NCBI GenBank assembly: GCA_030636125.1
Contig: DAOVXM010000183.1
Coordinates: 1 to 5,957, forward strand
From: Chloroflexota bacterium
GTDB lineage: Bacteria; Chloroflexota; Anaerolineae; Anaerolineales; UBA4823
Reading direction: 5' to 3'
Length of the DNA stretch: 5,957 nucleotides
This document shows positions 1 through 5,957 of this stretch, piece by piece. The notes under the pieces were generated by a model. The model was not told where the DNA came from. It made no database searches and saw only the letters and a program-made list of their open reading frames with translations. The translations under genes and the position numbers were made by a program. Position 1 is the first letter of the stretch. Every line of letters begins with the position of its first letter.

Positions 1-336
1 CCAATCACGGTAATCCAAACCCATGACCAACACGTTGATGCGGCTGTTTCCATCCCACGGAACAGTCAGGGGTCCACCTGAGGATTGCAGTGCCGTTTCT
101 CCCTGTGCACCTAATTCCCCTTCTAAGATCGCTTCTACCGCGCGCTGAGGGTCTTCCAGGATCAGTTCAGGGGCGATAAAAGTATTGGATGAGGTGATCA
201 GCTCACGCACAGCAGAGTAGGTCAGCCAGACGGTGAAGATGGCGGCCAGTATAAATACGGCTGTTAATCCAGCCAACAACCATTTCGATTTATAGGGAAA
301 TTTTGATTTAGAGTTGTATTCTTGACTGTGATCCAT
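1..336 (-). CDS. LCP-family (LytR-CpsA-Psr) protein, N-terminal part, runs off the left edge
   Basis: Reading the minus strand from the ATG at 336-334 gives 112 open codons to the window edge. The product begins MDHSQEYNSKSK, with a basic cytoplasmic stretch, then one membrane segment at about residues 19-40 (WLLAGLTAVFILAAIF), an extracytoplasmic acidic spacer (about 41-92), and finally the motif RINVLVMGLDYRDW, where the LCP catalytic domain starts. The same motif in the upstream gene reads RVNILVMGLDYRDW, so the two are paralogues. The catalytic Asp and Arg residues would lie beyond the edge. Family members are membrane-anchored enzymes that transfer lipid-linked glycopolymers to peptidoglycan or other acceptors; older annotations call them LytR transcriptional regulators. 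The start lies 13 bases after the stop of the upstream LCP gene and has no visible Shine-Dalgarno, which fits an operon with possible translational coupling. The substrate cannot be told from this fragment. Confidence 0.9.
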   Translation of the reverse strand, partial: MDHSQEYNSKSKFPYKSKWLLAGLTAVFILAAIFTVWLTYSAVRELITSSNTFIAPELILEDPQRAVEAILEGELGAQGETALQSSGGPLTVPWDGNSRINVLVMGLDYRDW

Positions 337-349
337 AAGCAATTAATCT

Positions 350-1777
350 TTATGGCATTGTGTTGTTGTTAGCCCAATCATACCCTAAGAAAATGACGAA
401 ATCTACCTCGCTCGCGGGGTCATAGCGATTATAAATTCTATTCGGCGAAATGTTCATCAAGTCCACTAAATAATTAAGCGAATAGGGATTCCCGGAGTAA
501 GAAATTATTGTAGTTGCGCTGTACTGTTCAGGAGCATCACCTGTATTCACCACATTCACGGTTTGCGCGGTTAGGAATTCCGTTGTCCGCGTCGCCAACC
601 CCGGTGTCCCCGCGCCATTGAGCACCGATACCGTGGCATCTTCGAACTGCATCAGCTCCAGTGGATCAGCATCAATCATTGCCGGGCTGGTCGGTCCCGA
701 AGCAGTGAATATCTCATCGCGTAAGATACGGATCTGTTCCGGTCTGGGTTTTAGGACGTCATCCCCATCCGGGGATTTACCGAAGTTGATATGCTCAGTC
801 CCAATTGAGCCGTGCTTAATGTTTTCTTCAGGGACCTGTTGGGCTAACCAGGCCAATTGGATAGCCTGTTCCAGGGTGAGGTTGGTCTGTACGCCTGAGG
901 CGATTTGCTCATAAATTGCCGCGGCACGCCCAACCAGGAGCGGGAGCATTTCAGCACTCAGTATGCGGTCACGAACAGCCATGATCACCTGCTGCTGCCG
1001 GTCCGCCCGGTCGAAGTCACCCCCTTCGCTGTTGCGGGCGCGGGCATAAGCCAGGGCCAGATTTCCGGGCAGGTCGTGGGCGCCTTTCTTCAACTTGACT
1101 GTCGGTCCATCGATCGGGTCAACCCAGATGTTCCTGGGTACATCTACCTCAATAAACTCGAGTTCATCAATAAAATTCTCAAACGAATAGAAGTCGACCA
1201 GGGCATAGTAATCGATCTTCAATCCGAGTAATCCCTCCACGGTCTTCATGGCCAGCTCTGCACCGCCGCCTGGTAACTGGTAAGTTTCACCAAAGCGGTA
1301 GGCGACATTAATCCGCTCAGGCTCTTGAAATCCCGGTAAGCTGACCCATAGATCGCGCGGGATAGAGAGTATGCCTGCAGTGCGCGTGATCGGATCAATC
1401 GAGAACAAGATCATCGTGTCTTTTCGCGGAGCCCCCTCTCCGGAAATCCAGTCTCGATAATCCAGGCCCATCACCAGGATATTGACCCGGCTGGCGCCAT
1501 CCCAGGCTTGCGGTTCCGGTGCGCTGACCGGGGGAGGTGGTGCCACGATCCCTGCGTCAACCTCAGGCGAATTCTGAATCGGGTCAGCACCTGGATTAAC
1601 CACGATGCCTGGCAAATCGGTTATGTTCCATGCAGAGACAAAATCTCTGACATTGGTATAGGTCAGGAATGCTGTCACACCAGCAACGATTAAAAACAGG
1701 ATCAGCAGTCCTCCTAGGATCCAACCGCTTCTAGGTGTCCGCTTGACCTGCGATTTACTTCCTTGAACTTGCTCCAT
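350..1777 (-). CDS. LCP-family (LytR-CpsA-Psr) glycopolymer transferase-like protein with LytR_C domain
   Basis: The product is 475 residues from the chosen start at 1777 (MEQVQGSK). An ATG at 1810 would add 11 residues (MIICPIQDLEI), but it has no Shine-Dalgarno. The 1777 start has GGAG three bases upstream and gives an N-terminus of the same style as the downstream paralogue. In 475-residue numbering: a short basic cytoplasmic tail, one membrane helix at about 19-40, a proline-rich spacer (PPPPVSAPEP at about 80-89), then the LCP domain at about 97-320. The hallmarks are visible: RKDTM (Asp about 120), SIPRD (Arg and Asp about 141-142), RINVAY, and YARARNSEGGDFDRADRQQQ (about 244-263), which carry the acidic and arginine residues that bind metal and pyrophosphate in this family. 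A LytR_C-like domain follows (about 381-470, TVSVLNGAGTPGLA). Known members attach teichoic acids, capsule or arabinogalactan to the wall. Many Chloroflexota lack a typical wall, so the acceptor here is uncertain. It is first of a pair with the paralogue below 336 and probably shares its transcript. Confidence 0.95.
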   Translation of the reverse strand: MEQVQGSKSQVKRTPRSGWILGGLLILFLIVAGVTAFLTYTNVRDFVSAWNITDLPGIVVNPGADPIQNSPEVDAGIVAPPPPVSAPEPQAWDGASRVNILVMGLDYRDWISGEGAPRKDTMILFSIDPITRTAGILSIPRDLWVSLPGFQEPERINVAYRFGETYQLPGGGAELAMKTVEGLLGLKIDYYALVDFYSFENFIDELEFIEVDVPRNIWVDPIDGPTVKLKKGAHDLPGNLALAYARARNSEGGDFDRADRQQQVIMAVRDRILSAEMLPLLVGRAAAIYEQIASGVQTNLTLEQAIQLAWLAQQVPEENIKHGSIGTEHINFGKSPDGDDVLKPRPEQIRILRDEIFTASGPTSPAMIDADPLELMQFEDATVSVLNGAGTPGLATRTTEFLTAQTVNVVNTGDAPEQYSATTIISYSGNPYSLNYLVDLMNISPNRIYNRYDPASEVDFVIFLGYDWANNNTMP

Positions 1778-1780
1778 AAT

Positions 1781-1784
1781 CTCC
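1781..1784 (-). promoter_or_regulatory. Shine-Dalgarno GGAG deciding the LCP start at 1777
   Basis: On the minus strand the sequence is TTTGGAGATTATG. GGAG lies three bases before the ATG at 1777-1775, a short but usable spacing. The alternative upstream ATG at 1810 is preceded by TTTATGACGG, which has no good anti-16S match. This favours the shorter protein. Confidence 0.5.
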
Positions 1785-1926
1785 AAATCTTGTATCGGAC
1801 AAATGATCATCCGTCATAAAGGATAAACCCGCCAAGATCTATCTTTTCACCCTACAGGAGAAGAGCAGAAAAGAGAGACAGCGGGGGGATTGAGAAGGTT
1901 ACCTGTTGTCTGCGAAAAGGCACATA

Positions 1927-1935
1927 ATTATATCA
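1927..1935 (-). promoter_or_regulatory. Extended -10 promoter candidate for the LCP genes
   Basis: The minus strand reads TGATATAAT, a perfect TGN-TATAAT extended -10 element. No good -35 hexamer is seen 16-18 bases upstream, but extended -10 promoters often need none. Transcription would begin near 1920, leaving a leader of about 140 bases before the ATG at 1777. I see no riboswitch-like fold in that leader, though I could not compute one. The motif match is exact; its activity is inferred. Confidence 0.4.
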
Positions 1936-1944
1936 CGGGGAGCA

Positions 1945-1972
1945 TTTACGCTGCTTAGGGTAAAATTAGTAT
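1945..1972 (+). promoter_or_regulatory. Weak sigma-70-like promoter candidate for the ABC-F gene
   Basis: TTTACG (1945-1950) and TAGTAT (1967-1972) are separated by 16 bases and would start transcription near 1979, about 64 bases before the ATG at 2043. Each hexamer differs from consensus at several positions and the area is AT-rich, so a chance match is possible. It overlaps the divergent region that also carries the LCP extended -10, so the two genes may share control. Confidence 0.25.
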
Positions 1973-1992
1973 TTGTGTACTGTTGCAAATAT

Positions 1993-2006
1993 AGTGCCAA
2001 GGCACT
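1993..2006. promoter_or_regulatory. Short inverted repeat AGTGCC-AA-GGCACT in the ABC-F leader
   Basis: Two perfect 6-bp arms are separated by AA, between the candidate -10 and the ABC-F start. It could be an operator for a dimeric repressor. A stem with only a two-base loop would have to open slightly to fold in RNA. No U-tract follows, so it is not a terminator. Function is unknown and a single copy is weak evidence. Confidence 0.25.
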
Positions 2007-2042
2007 TCTCAAGGACGATTTCTTAGGGTTTAAAGTTCCCAC

Positions 2043-4040
2043 ATGTCGATACTAACCATCTCAAATCTAGCGAAATCCTACGGCCCAGATGACATTTTCT
2101 TCAACGTGTCGCTAAGTATACCGCGCGGCGGCCGGATCGCCATCGTCGGTCCCAATGGTATCGGCAAGACCACGTTGCTGCGCGTCCTGGTCGGTCTTGA
2201 GGAACCTTCCGGGGGGAGCGTTCAACGAGCACGCCGCTTATCCATCGGGTATTTACCCCAGGAAGCGGTTCTTACCACCGAACACACTTTGTGGGACGAG
2301 TGTTTGACCGCTTTTGAGGAATTACGCTTGCAGGAAGCTAAATTAGCTCGTCTTGAAGCAGCCATGGGCGATCCTGAGCAGGCGGATCAAGTTCTGGGGC
2401 GTTACGGCGAGCTGCAAGATACCTTTGAACGCCAGGGTGGCTATACCTATGAAACCCGTATCCGGCAGGTATTGGCTGGACTGGGTTTTAAACCCGGTGA
2501 TTACGATAGCCCATTAGGACAGCTCTCTGGGGGACAGCGTACCCGCGCCCTGTTAGCCCGCCTGCTACTCTCCACACCTGATCTGTTGGTGCTCGACGAA
2601 CCGACCAATCATCTCGATATCGCCGCCGTAGAGTGGTTGGAAGGCTATCTTTCTACTTGGGAAGGCGCGGCATTACTGGTCTCTCACGATCGCTACTTCC
2701 TGGACAAGGTCGCCCAATACATTTGGGAACTGGATCTGAGCGGATTGGAATCGTTCAAGGGCAATTACAGCGCTTACCTACACCAACGCCAGGAACGCTG
2801 GCAGCTGCGCCAACAGATTTACGAGGCTGAGAAAGAAAGGCTGGAGAAAGAGTTGGACTACATCAAGCGTAACATCGCCGGTCAGCGTACAGTGCAAGCC
2901 AAAGGGAAATTACGCCGTCTTAGCCGCCAGGTGGAGGCCATCGAAAGCCTGGGATTCGAGGCTATCCAGGGCAAGCAATGGCTGGAGATCAGCAGCCAGG
3001 CCGATATCTCAACCAACATCATGGGCGTCGCCGAGGTGGAGAGTCGTATCCACGCTCTAAAATCACCCCAGAAAAGACCGCCCAAGCTGAATATCAAGCT
3101 CAAACCTGCTCACCGCAGTGGGAACATCATCTTGAGCGCAGATCAGGTCACTATCGGCTATCCGGGAAAACCTCTCTTCTCTGCCAGCGACCTGGATTTA
3201 CGGCGCCTGGAATGCGCGGCCGTGATCGGACCCAACGGAGCCGGCAAGACCAGTCTCTTGAAAACCATTTTAGGCCAGCTGCCGCCCCTCTCTGGCGAGT
3301 TAAACCTGGGCGCCAGCCTGGTGATCGGCTATTTCGCCCAGGCTCACGAAGACCTCAACCCTGAAAAGACCCTGGTGGAGGAGATCGAGTCGGTAGCCCC
3401 CCGCTTGCTCTTGGCCGATGTACGCAATTACCTGGCCCGTTTTCAGTTCACGGGGGAGGATGTCTTTCGCCAGGTCTCTACGCTTTCAGGGGGCGAACGC
3501 GGCCGCCTGGCGCTGGCCAAGCTCTCTTTGAGCGATGCCAATTTGCTCCTGCTCGACGAGCCAACCAACCACCTGGACATCCCCTCCCAGGAGACCCTCC
3601 AGGAGGTGCTGGCCGAATTTGAGGGCACCATCTTGCTGGTCTCTCACGACCGGTACTTGATCGATGCCCTGGGGACTCAGGTCTGGGAGATCTTCCCGGA
3701 CAAGGCAACGATGAACGTTTTCAAGGGGACTTATACCGATTACCACACCTGGCTCGAAGCACAAACCCTGCAGGCCGAGCCTCTGCCTAAAAAAACCCCC
3801 AAAGCCAAGGTAAAGCCTGGCAAGGATCGCCGACGCAAAGGTGAGCACAGACGCAAGGCTCGTCTCCAGGAGATCGAAATTCGCATCGCTGAATTAGAAA
3901 AAGACCTGGCTGGGCTCAGCAAACAACTGGAACACCCACCCGCGGACAGCCAGGTCGTCCAGGAATTGGGGGAAGATTACGTACAAATACAGAACGATCT
4001 CAATGCCCTGCTGGCGGAGTGGGAACAGCTGCACGAGTGA
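2043..4040 (+). CDS. ABC-F family ATPase (ribosome-associated, Uup/YdiF-like), full length
   Basis: The product is 665 residues with two ATP-binding cassettes and no membrane segments, as expected for ABC-F proteins, which act at the ribosomal E site rather than in transport. First cassette: Walker A GPNGIGKT (36-43), signature LSGGQ (161-165), Walker B LLVLDE (182-187) and switch SHDR (214-217). The charged interdomain linker at about 242-340 includes the DYIKRNIAGQRTVQAKGK stretch typical of the P-site-tRNA interaction arm. Second cassette: GPNGAGKT (396-403), LSGGE (481-485), LLLLDE (501-506), SHDRY (534-538). Both Walker B glutamates are present, so both sites look catalytic. The tail (about 574-665) is lysine/arginine-rich, then a predicted coiled coil (EIEIRIAELEKDLAGL), as in Uup- and YdiF-type members; EttA is shorter and lacks it. 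The ATG at 2043 is where the family alignment begins, but its Shine-Dalgarno is poor (AGGG 14 bases upstream). A housekeeping translation factor is most likely. A ribosome-protection resistance role cannot be excluded from sequence alone. Confidence 0.96.
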   Translation: MSILTISNLAKSYGPDDIFFNVSLSIPRGGRIAIVGPNGIGKTTLLRVLVGLEEPSGGSVQRARRLSIGYLPQEAVLTTEHTLWDECLTAFEELRLQEAKLARLEAAMGDPEQADQVLGRYGELQDTFERQGGYTYETRIRQVLAGLGFKPGDYDSPLGQLSGGQRTRALLARLLLSTPDLLVLDEPTNHLDIAAVEWLEGYLSTWEGAALLVSHDRYFLDKVAQYIWELDLSGLESFKGNYSAYLHQRQERWQLRQQIYEAEKERLEKELDYIKRNIAGQRTVQAKGKLRRLSRQVEAIESLGFEAIQGKQWLEISSQADISTNIMGVAEVESRIHALKSPQKRPPKLNIKLKPAHRSGNIILSADQVTIGYPGKPLFSASDLDLRRLECAAVIGPNGAGKTSLLKTILGQLPPLSGELNLGASLVIGYFAQAHEDLNPEKTLVEEIESVAPRLLLADVRNYLARFQFTGEDVFRQVSTLSGGERGRLALAKLSLSDANLLLLDEPTNHLDIPSQETLQEVLAEFEGTILLVSHDRYLIDALGTQVWEIFPDKATMNVFKGTYTDYHTWLEAQTLQAEPLPKKTPKAKVKPGKDRRRKGEHRRKARLQEIEIRIAELEKDLAGLSKQLEHPPADSQVVQELGEDYVQIQNDLNALLAEWEQLHE

Positions 4041-4048
4041 GCGTGTAT

Positions 4049-4073
4049 AATTTGGCTTTCAAGAAGCCAAATT
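4049..4073 (+). terminator. Hairpin after the ABC-F gene, possible terminator without a U-tract
   Basis: AATTTGGCTT and AAGCCAAATT form perfect 10-bp arms around the 5-base loop TCAAG, starting 8 bases after the ABC-F stop. The stem has only four G-C pairs, and ATTCTATG follows instead of a run of T, so it is an imperfect intrinsic terminator. It could instead protect the 3' end of the mRNA or be a protein-binding palindrome upstream of the next gene. A TATAAT at 4046-4051 overlaps its left arm. Confidence 0.45.
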
Positions 4074-4119
4074 CTATGTGTGGCAGATAAAAGGAGCTCT
4101 TGGCGCTAAGCTGAGAATT

Positions 4120-4126
4120 GGAGGAG
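4120..4126 (+). promoter_or_regulatory. Strong Shine-Dalgarno GGAGGAG for the small membrane protein
   Basis: GGAGGAG ends four bases before the ATG at 4131. It is the best ribosome binding site in the window, and it supports both the reality and the start of a gene that has no recognisable family. Confidence 0.7.
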
Positions 4127-4130
4127 TACG

Positions 4131-4592
4131 ATGTTGGATGATGAAGCACTGAGACAGTTCTCATACCTCAGCAGCTTGTTGGCGGGTTTTGGCGTCATGG
4201 TAACCGTCGGGCTGCTTTCTCTGAAGGATGAACGCAAGATCGTTTCCTGGGTGATAGGCGTAATGATCCTCGCCTCAGTGCTCTTTCTGACTTCCACCTC
4301 TATTGCGGCGATGTATTTCATCATGCCCTCGGATTGGCTTAGCTATATACCTTCGGATGTTCCCATTCCGGAGGAAATAGGGTTCGAATTCTTGGACACG
4401 GTCGCTGTCACTCTTGGCGCTCTCACATATCTCGGTACACTGGCATTCAGCTTGGGAGTTGCGCTCCTGGGTTGGATACGCTCCAGACTGGTTGGATGGA
4501 TCTCCACCATCAGTGCGCTGTTGTTCGTGCTGATATTCAATGTCATTGTCGCTGCTGCCGGCGGCGTACTCATCCTCTCCGCCAGGCCCTAG
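4131..4592 (+). CDS. Hypothetical four-helix membrane protein
   Basis: The product is 153 residues and I do not recognise a family. Four hydrophobic segments are visible at about 10-31, 37-64, 88-115 and 118-149. A short acidic N-terminus (MLDDEALRQ) precedes the first, and a charged turn (LKDERK, 31-36) sits between helices 1 and 2. The turn and the WIRSRL loop (115-120) are both basic, so by the positive-inside rule the proline-rich loop at 65-87 (PSDVPIPEE) is probably outside the cell. There is no cysteine, no catalytic motif and no signal cleavage site. The strong Shine-Dalgarno and a codon bias like the flanking genes suggest a real gene. It lies 90 bases after the ABC-F gene on the same strand, with a hairpin between, so joint transcription is possible but unproven. 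Function is unknown. Confidence 0.78.
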   Translation: MLDDEALRQFSYLSSLLAGFGVMVTVGLLSLKDERKIVSWVIGVMILASVLFLTSTSIAAMYFIMPSDWLSYIPSDVPIPEEIGFEFLDTVAVTLGALTYLGTLAFSLGVALLGWIRSRLVGWISTISALLFVLIFNVIVAAAGGVLILSARP

Positions 4593-4735
4593 AACCCGCT
4601 CACCTTTATAAATACTTTGTCGTTATCTTCTCCACTCCACTTTCTGGCCTTTAATCGCTGATGGAGCAGTGACGCGGCAACCTTATCCCCCTCTATTACA
4701 GCCCTCCACAAATTAGTTCACCAGCAATACGCTTA
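4593..4735. other. Convergent intergenic gap, no feature recognised
   Basis: This stretch lies between the ends of two converging genes. It is richer in A and T than its neighbours and contains TTTATAAATA near 4612-4621. I found no strong inverted repeat with a U-tract on either strand, so no terminator is called. Confidence 0.5.
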
Positions 4736-5455
4736 CTAGCCCGGTCCAGCCTTGGTGGTGATATCAGCTTGCCGGGAGGCGGAAGATCTCAAGACAACAC
4801 CCCGTAAGGCTGACTGGGCAGCCAGCGCGCGCTTGTTTGAGTAATCCCAATCCATGTCTTTGGTTGGGGCCGCGATCTGGCGCGGTGCCGGGAGGGCGAT
4901 CATAGCCAGGCCGGCTGCGAACAACATAACCACTCCCGCCAGGATGAAGATGCCCTGCGCGGTCATTACCGCGCTTATACCCACTAACAGCAACGGCCCC
5001 AGGACACCCCCCAAGGCAGCGGAGGACTCTTTGACGCCCAAGATGCGCGCCCGGTATTGCTCATCCGCGATATCGAGATAGTATGAGCTCAAGGCAGGAG
5101 AGATCAGAGCCGATCCCAATCCTGCCAATGCGGCGACCACCAGCATCAGCGGGAAAATGGTTACCAATAATAGACCGGCATACAGGCTGGTCGCCAGCAG
5201 TATACCCAGGACGATCAGCGGCTTACGGCCAAATCTATCGCTCGTCTGCCCAAGTACCACCTGGCCGAAGACCATCGCCAACCCGTAAGCCCCGACGACA
5301 ATACCAAACTGGATGGTGGTCCAGCCCAGCTCATCGTAGAAATAGAACACCATCTGCGGCGCAACGAAGGCAAACACAAACACGCCGATGAAATCCAGGA
5401 CCAGCAGCGTGCCAAACACGTAAAGCGGCCGCGGCAAGGTTGCCCAGAAGTACTC
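4736..5455 (-). CDS. MFS transporter, C-terminal half only, cut at the 5455 junction
   Basis: The minus-strand frame is open from 5455 to the TAG at 4738-4736. A TTG at 5437 could serve as a start and would give 233 residues, but the frame continues upstream as [11 protein letters not shown], like an MFS interdomain linker, before a TAG at 5458-5456. Six membrane helices are visible (TTG numbering: about 6-29, 41-63, 74-93, 97-118, 140-158, 161-182). Between helices 2 and 3 is [16 protein letters not shown] (63-78), the MFS motif A seen in loops 2-3 and 8-9, and helix 5 has GGVLGP. A 50-residue soluble tail follows. Full MFS proteins have 12 helices, so this should be helices 7-12, with 1-6 lost beyond the junction. 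Drug or metabolite export is typical of similar proteins, but the substrate is unknown. A stand-alone six-helix protein is possible but less likely. Confidence 0.88.
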   Translation of the reverse strand, partial: EYFWATLPRPLYVFGTLLVLDFIGVFVFAFVAPQMVFYFYDELGWTTIQFGIVVGAYGLAMVFGQVVLGQTSDRFGRKPLIVLGILLATSLYAGLLLVTIFPLMLVVAALAGLGSALISPALSSYYLDIADEQYRARILGVKESSAALGGVLGPLLLVGISAVMTAQGIFILAGVVMLFAAGLAMIALPAPRQIAAPTKDMDWDYSNKRALAAQSALRGVVLRSSASRQADITTKAGPG

Positions 5456-5458
5456 CTA
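5450..5458. other. Probable junction between two unrelated DNAs
   Basis: The transporter frame on the minus strand ends here without a start, and a peptidase frame on the plus strand begins here without a start or signal peptide. By hand count GC is about 59% at 4741-5280 and about 68% at 5461-5940. No insertion sequence, inverted repeat, tRNA or integrase is seen at the point. An assembly chimera is the simplest reading; a recombination or deletion endpoint is the alternative. The exact base cannot be fixed. Confidence 0.65.
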
Positions 5459-5957
5459 CTGTGCGAGGCAGGGCCTCGGCATCCGGACGAAGAGAACGGA
5501 CGAAGGGTCCTTCACCAGTGAGTGTGCGGTGTGCGTCTCCGAGGACGGGAGGGAGCTCGGGACAGTCAGCGAGCTCATGGGGCTGAGGTTCGAGACGATC
5601 GGGAGCATGGTGCCGGGCCGGGACGAGGACGGCGGACCGGGCCATGAGGACGGCGCGGCCTCCCGCAAGGACAGGTCCAATCCAAAGAGGCTGGCTGCGT
5701 CCTTCGGCGGGAGCCCCCCGAGCGGTGTCCCGCCCGCGAAGTTCGATTGGCGGACGATGGACGGCACGACCGCTGTGAAAGCCCAGGGCAACTGCGGCAG
5801 CTGCTGGGCCTTCGGTACCGTCGGCGCGTTCGAGTGCAACATCCTCATAAAGGACGGCATCGAGGTCGACCTCTCTGAGCAGTGGTTGGTCAGCTGCAAT
5901 CAGAGCGCCTGGAGCTGCGGGGGCGGCGGGTTCGCGCACGGCTATCACATGCTGAAG
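5457..5957 (+). CDS. Papain-family (C1A) cysteine peptidase, incomplete at both ends
   Basis: The plus-strand frame with codons starting at 5457 is open to the right edge (167 codons); technically it is open from 5424, after a TAA at 5421. A polar, glycine-rich region (to about 5729) leads into the mature domain, [12 protein letters not shown]. Then comes the C1A active-site signature [11 protein letters not shown] (5784-5816), with the oxyanion-hole Gln at 5784-5786 and the nucleophile Cys at 5802-5804. SEQWLVSCN (5874-5900) and [14 protein letters not shown] (5916-5957) match the next conserved papain blocks with disulphide cysteines. The catalytic His and Asn lie beyond the edge. The family hydrolyses peptide bonds and is usually secreted as a proenzyme. 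No signal peptide is present and the first in-frame ATG is internal (5577), so the N-terminus is probably missing. Of ten Arg codons, five are AGG and one AGA; the transporter has no AGG among ten. AGG-rich, high-GC usage suggests another organism, perhaps archaeal, which is inference. Confidence 0.92.

Noticed and set aside
905..1231. Plus-strand open frames within the LCP gene (618-914, 905-1231, 1508-1693)
   Set aside because: The minus strand encodes continuous LCP domains with conserved motifs over the same bases; these frames resemble no protein family.
1994..2026. A possible GTG-started 10-codon leader peptide ahead of the ABC-F gene, as in attenuation-controlled resistance genes
   Set aside because: It has no ribosome binding site and no terminator/antiterminator pair follows. 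Such a short frame is expected by chance.
3478..3848. Minus-strand open frames inside the ABC-F gene
   Set aside because: They are antisense to the second ATPase cassette, which has intact Walker and signature motifs.
4091..4114. AAGGAG followed by TTG GCG CTA AGC TGA, a possible mini-frame before the small membrane gene
   Set aside because: It has only four codons and a non-ATG start, and the true gene has its own stronger site at 4120-4126.
5331..5948. Long minus-strand open frames opposite the peptidase (5331-5948 and 5456-5899)
   Set aside because: They are antisense shadows in high-GC DNA. The plus strand there carries an unmistakable C1A signature, while the minus-strand products have no recognisable motif and cross the junction.
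1..5957. CRISPR arrays, tRNAs, rRNAs, insertion sequences, integrase sites
   Set aside because: No regularly spaced repeats, cloverleaf-like sequence, transposase motif or terminal inverted repeats were found on reading either strand. No folding or tRNA-search program was run.

Overview
The window looks like a piece of a bacterial genome, most likely Chloroflexota (Anaerolineae-like), joined near position 5455 to DNA of different origin. The lineage guess is an inference. It rests on tandem single-pass LytR-CpsA-Psr (LCP) proteins with a proline-rich linker and a C-terminal LytR_C-type domain, on a housekeeping-type ABC-F ATPase, and on moderate GC content. No rRNA or other marker gene is present to confirm it.

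Layout, left to right. Positions 1-1777 hold two LCP-family genes on the minus strand: a complete one (350-1777), followed 13 bases downstream by the N-terminal part of a paralogue (336 to beyond the left edge). A divergent intergenic region (1778-2042) follows. It carries a perfect extended -10 motif facing the LCP genes, a weaker promoter candidate facing right, and a short inverted repeat just upstream of the next gene. Positions 2043-4040 encode a full-length ABC-F protein with two ATPase domains and a basic C-terminal extension. A 10-bp-arm hairpin (4049-4073) separates it from a small four-helix membrane protein of unknown function (4131-4592), which has a strong Shine-Dalgarno. After a 143-base convergent gap comes the C-terminal half of a major facilitator superfamily (MFS) transporter on the minus strand (4736-5455).

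The transporter frame stops abruptly at 5456-5458, with its first six helices missing. Immediately to the right, the plus strand is an open frame encoding a papain-family (C1A) cysteine peptidase that runs off the right edge. It too lacks a proper N-terminus. By hand count GC is about 59% for the transporter (4741-5280) and about 68% for 5461-5940, and arginine codons change from CGN to AGG-rich. Both genes being broken at the same point, with a composition change there, suggests an assembly chimera or a very recent illegitimate join rather than a natural gene arrangement.

The genes do not form one obvious pathway. The LCP pair probably works in attaching glycopolymers to the cell envelope or a related envelope process. 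The ABC-F protein acts on the ribosome. The transporter and the four-helix protein are membrane proteins of unknown substrate or role. I see no convincing new multi-gene system; the point most worth checking is the junction near 5455.
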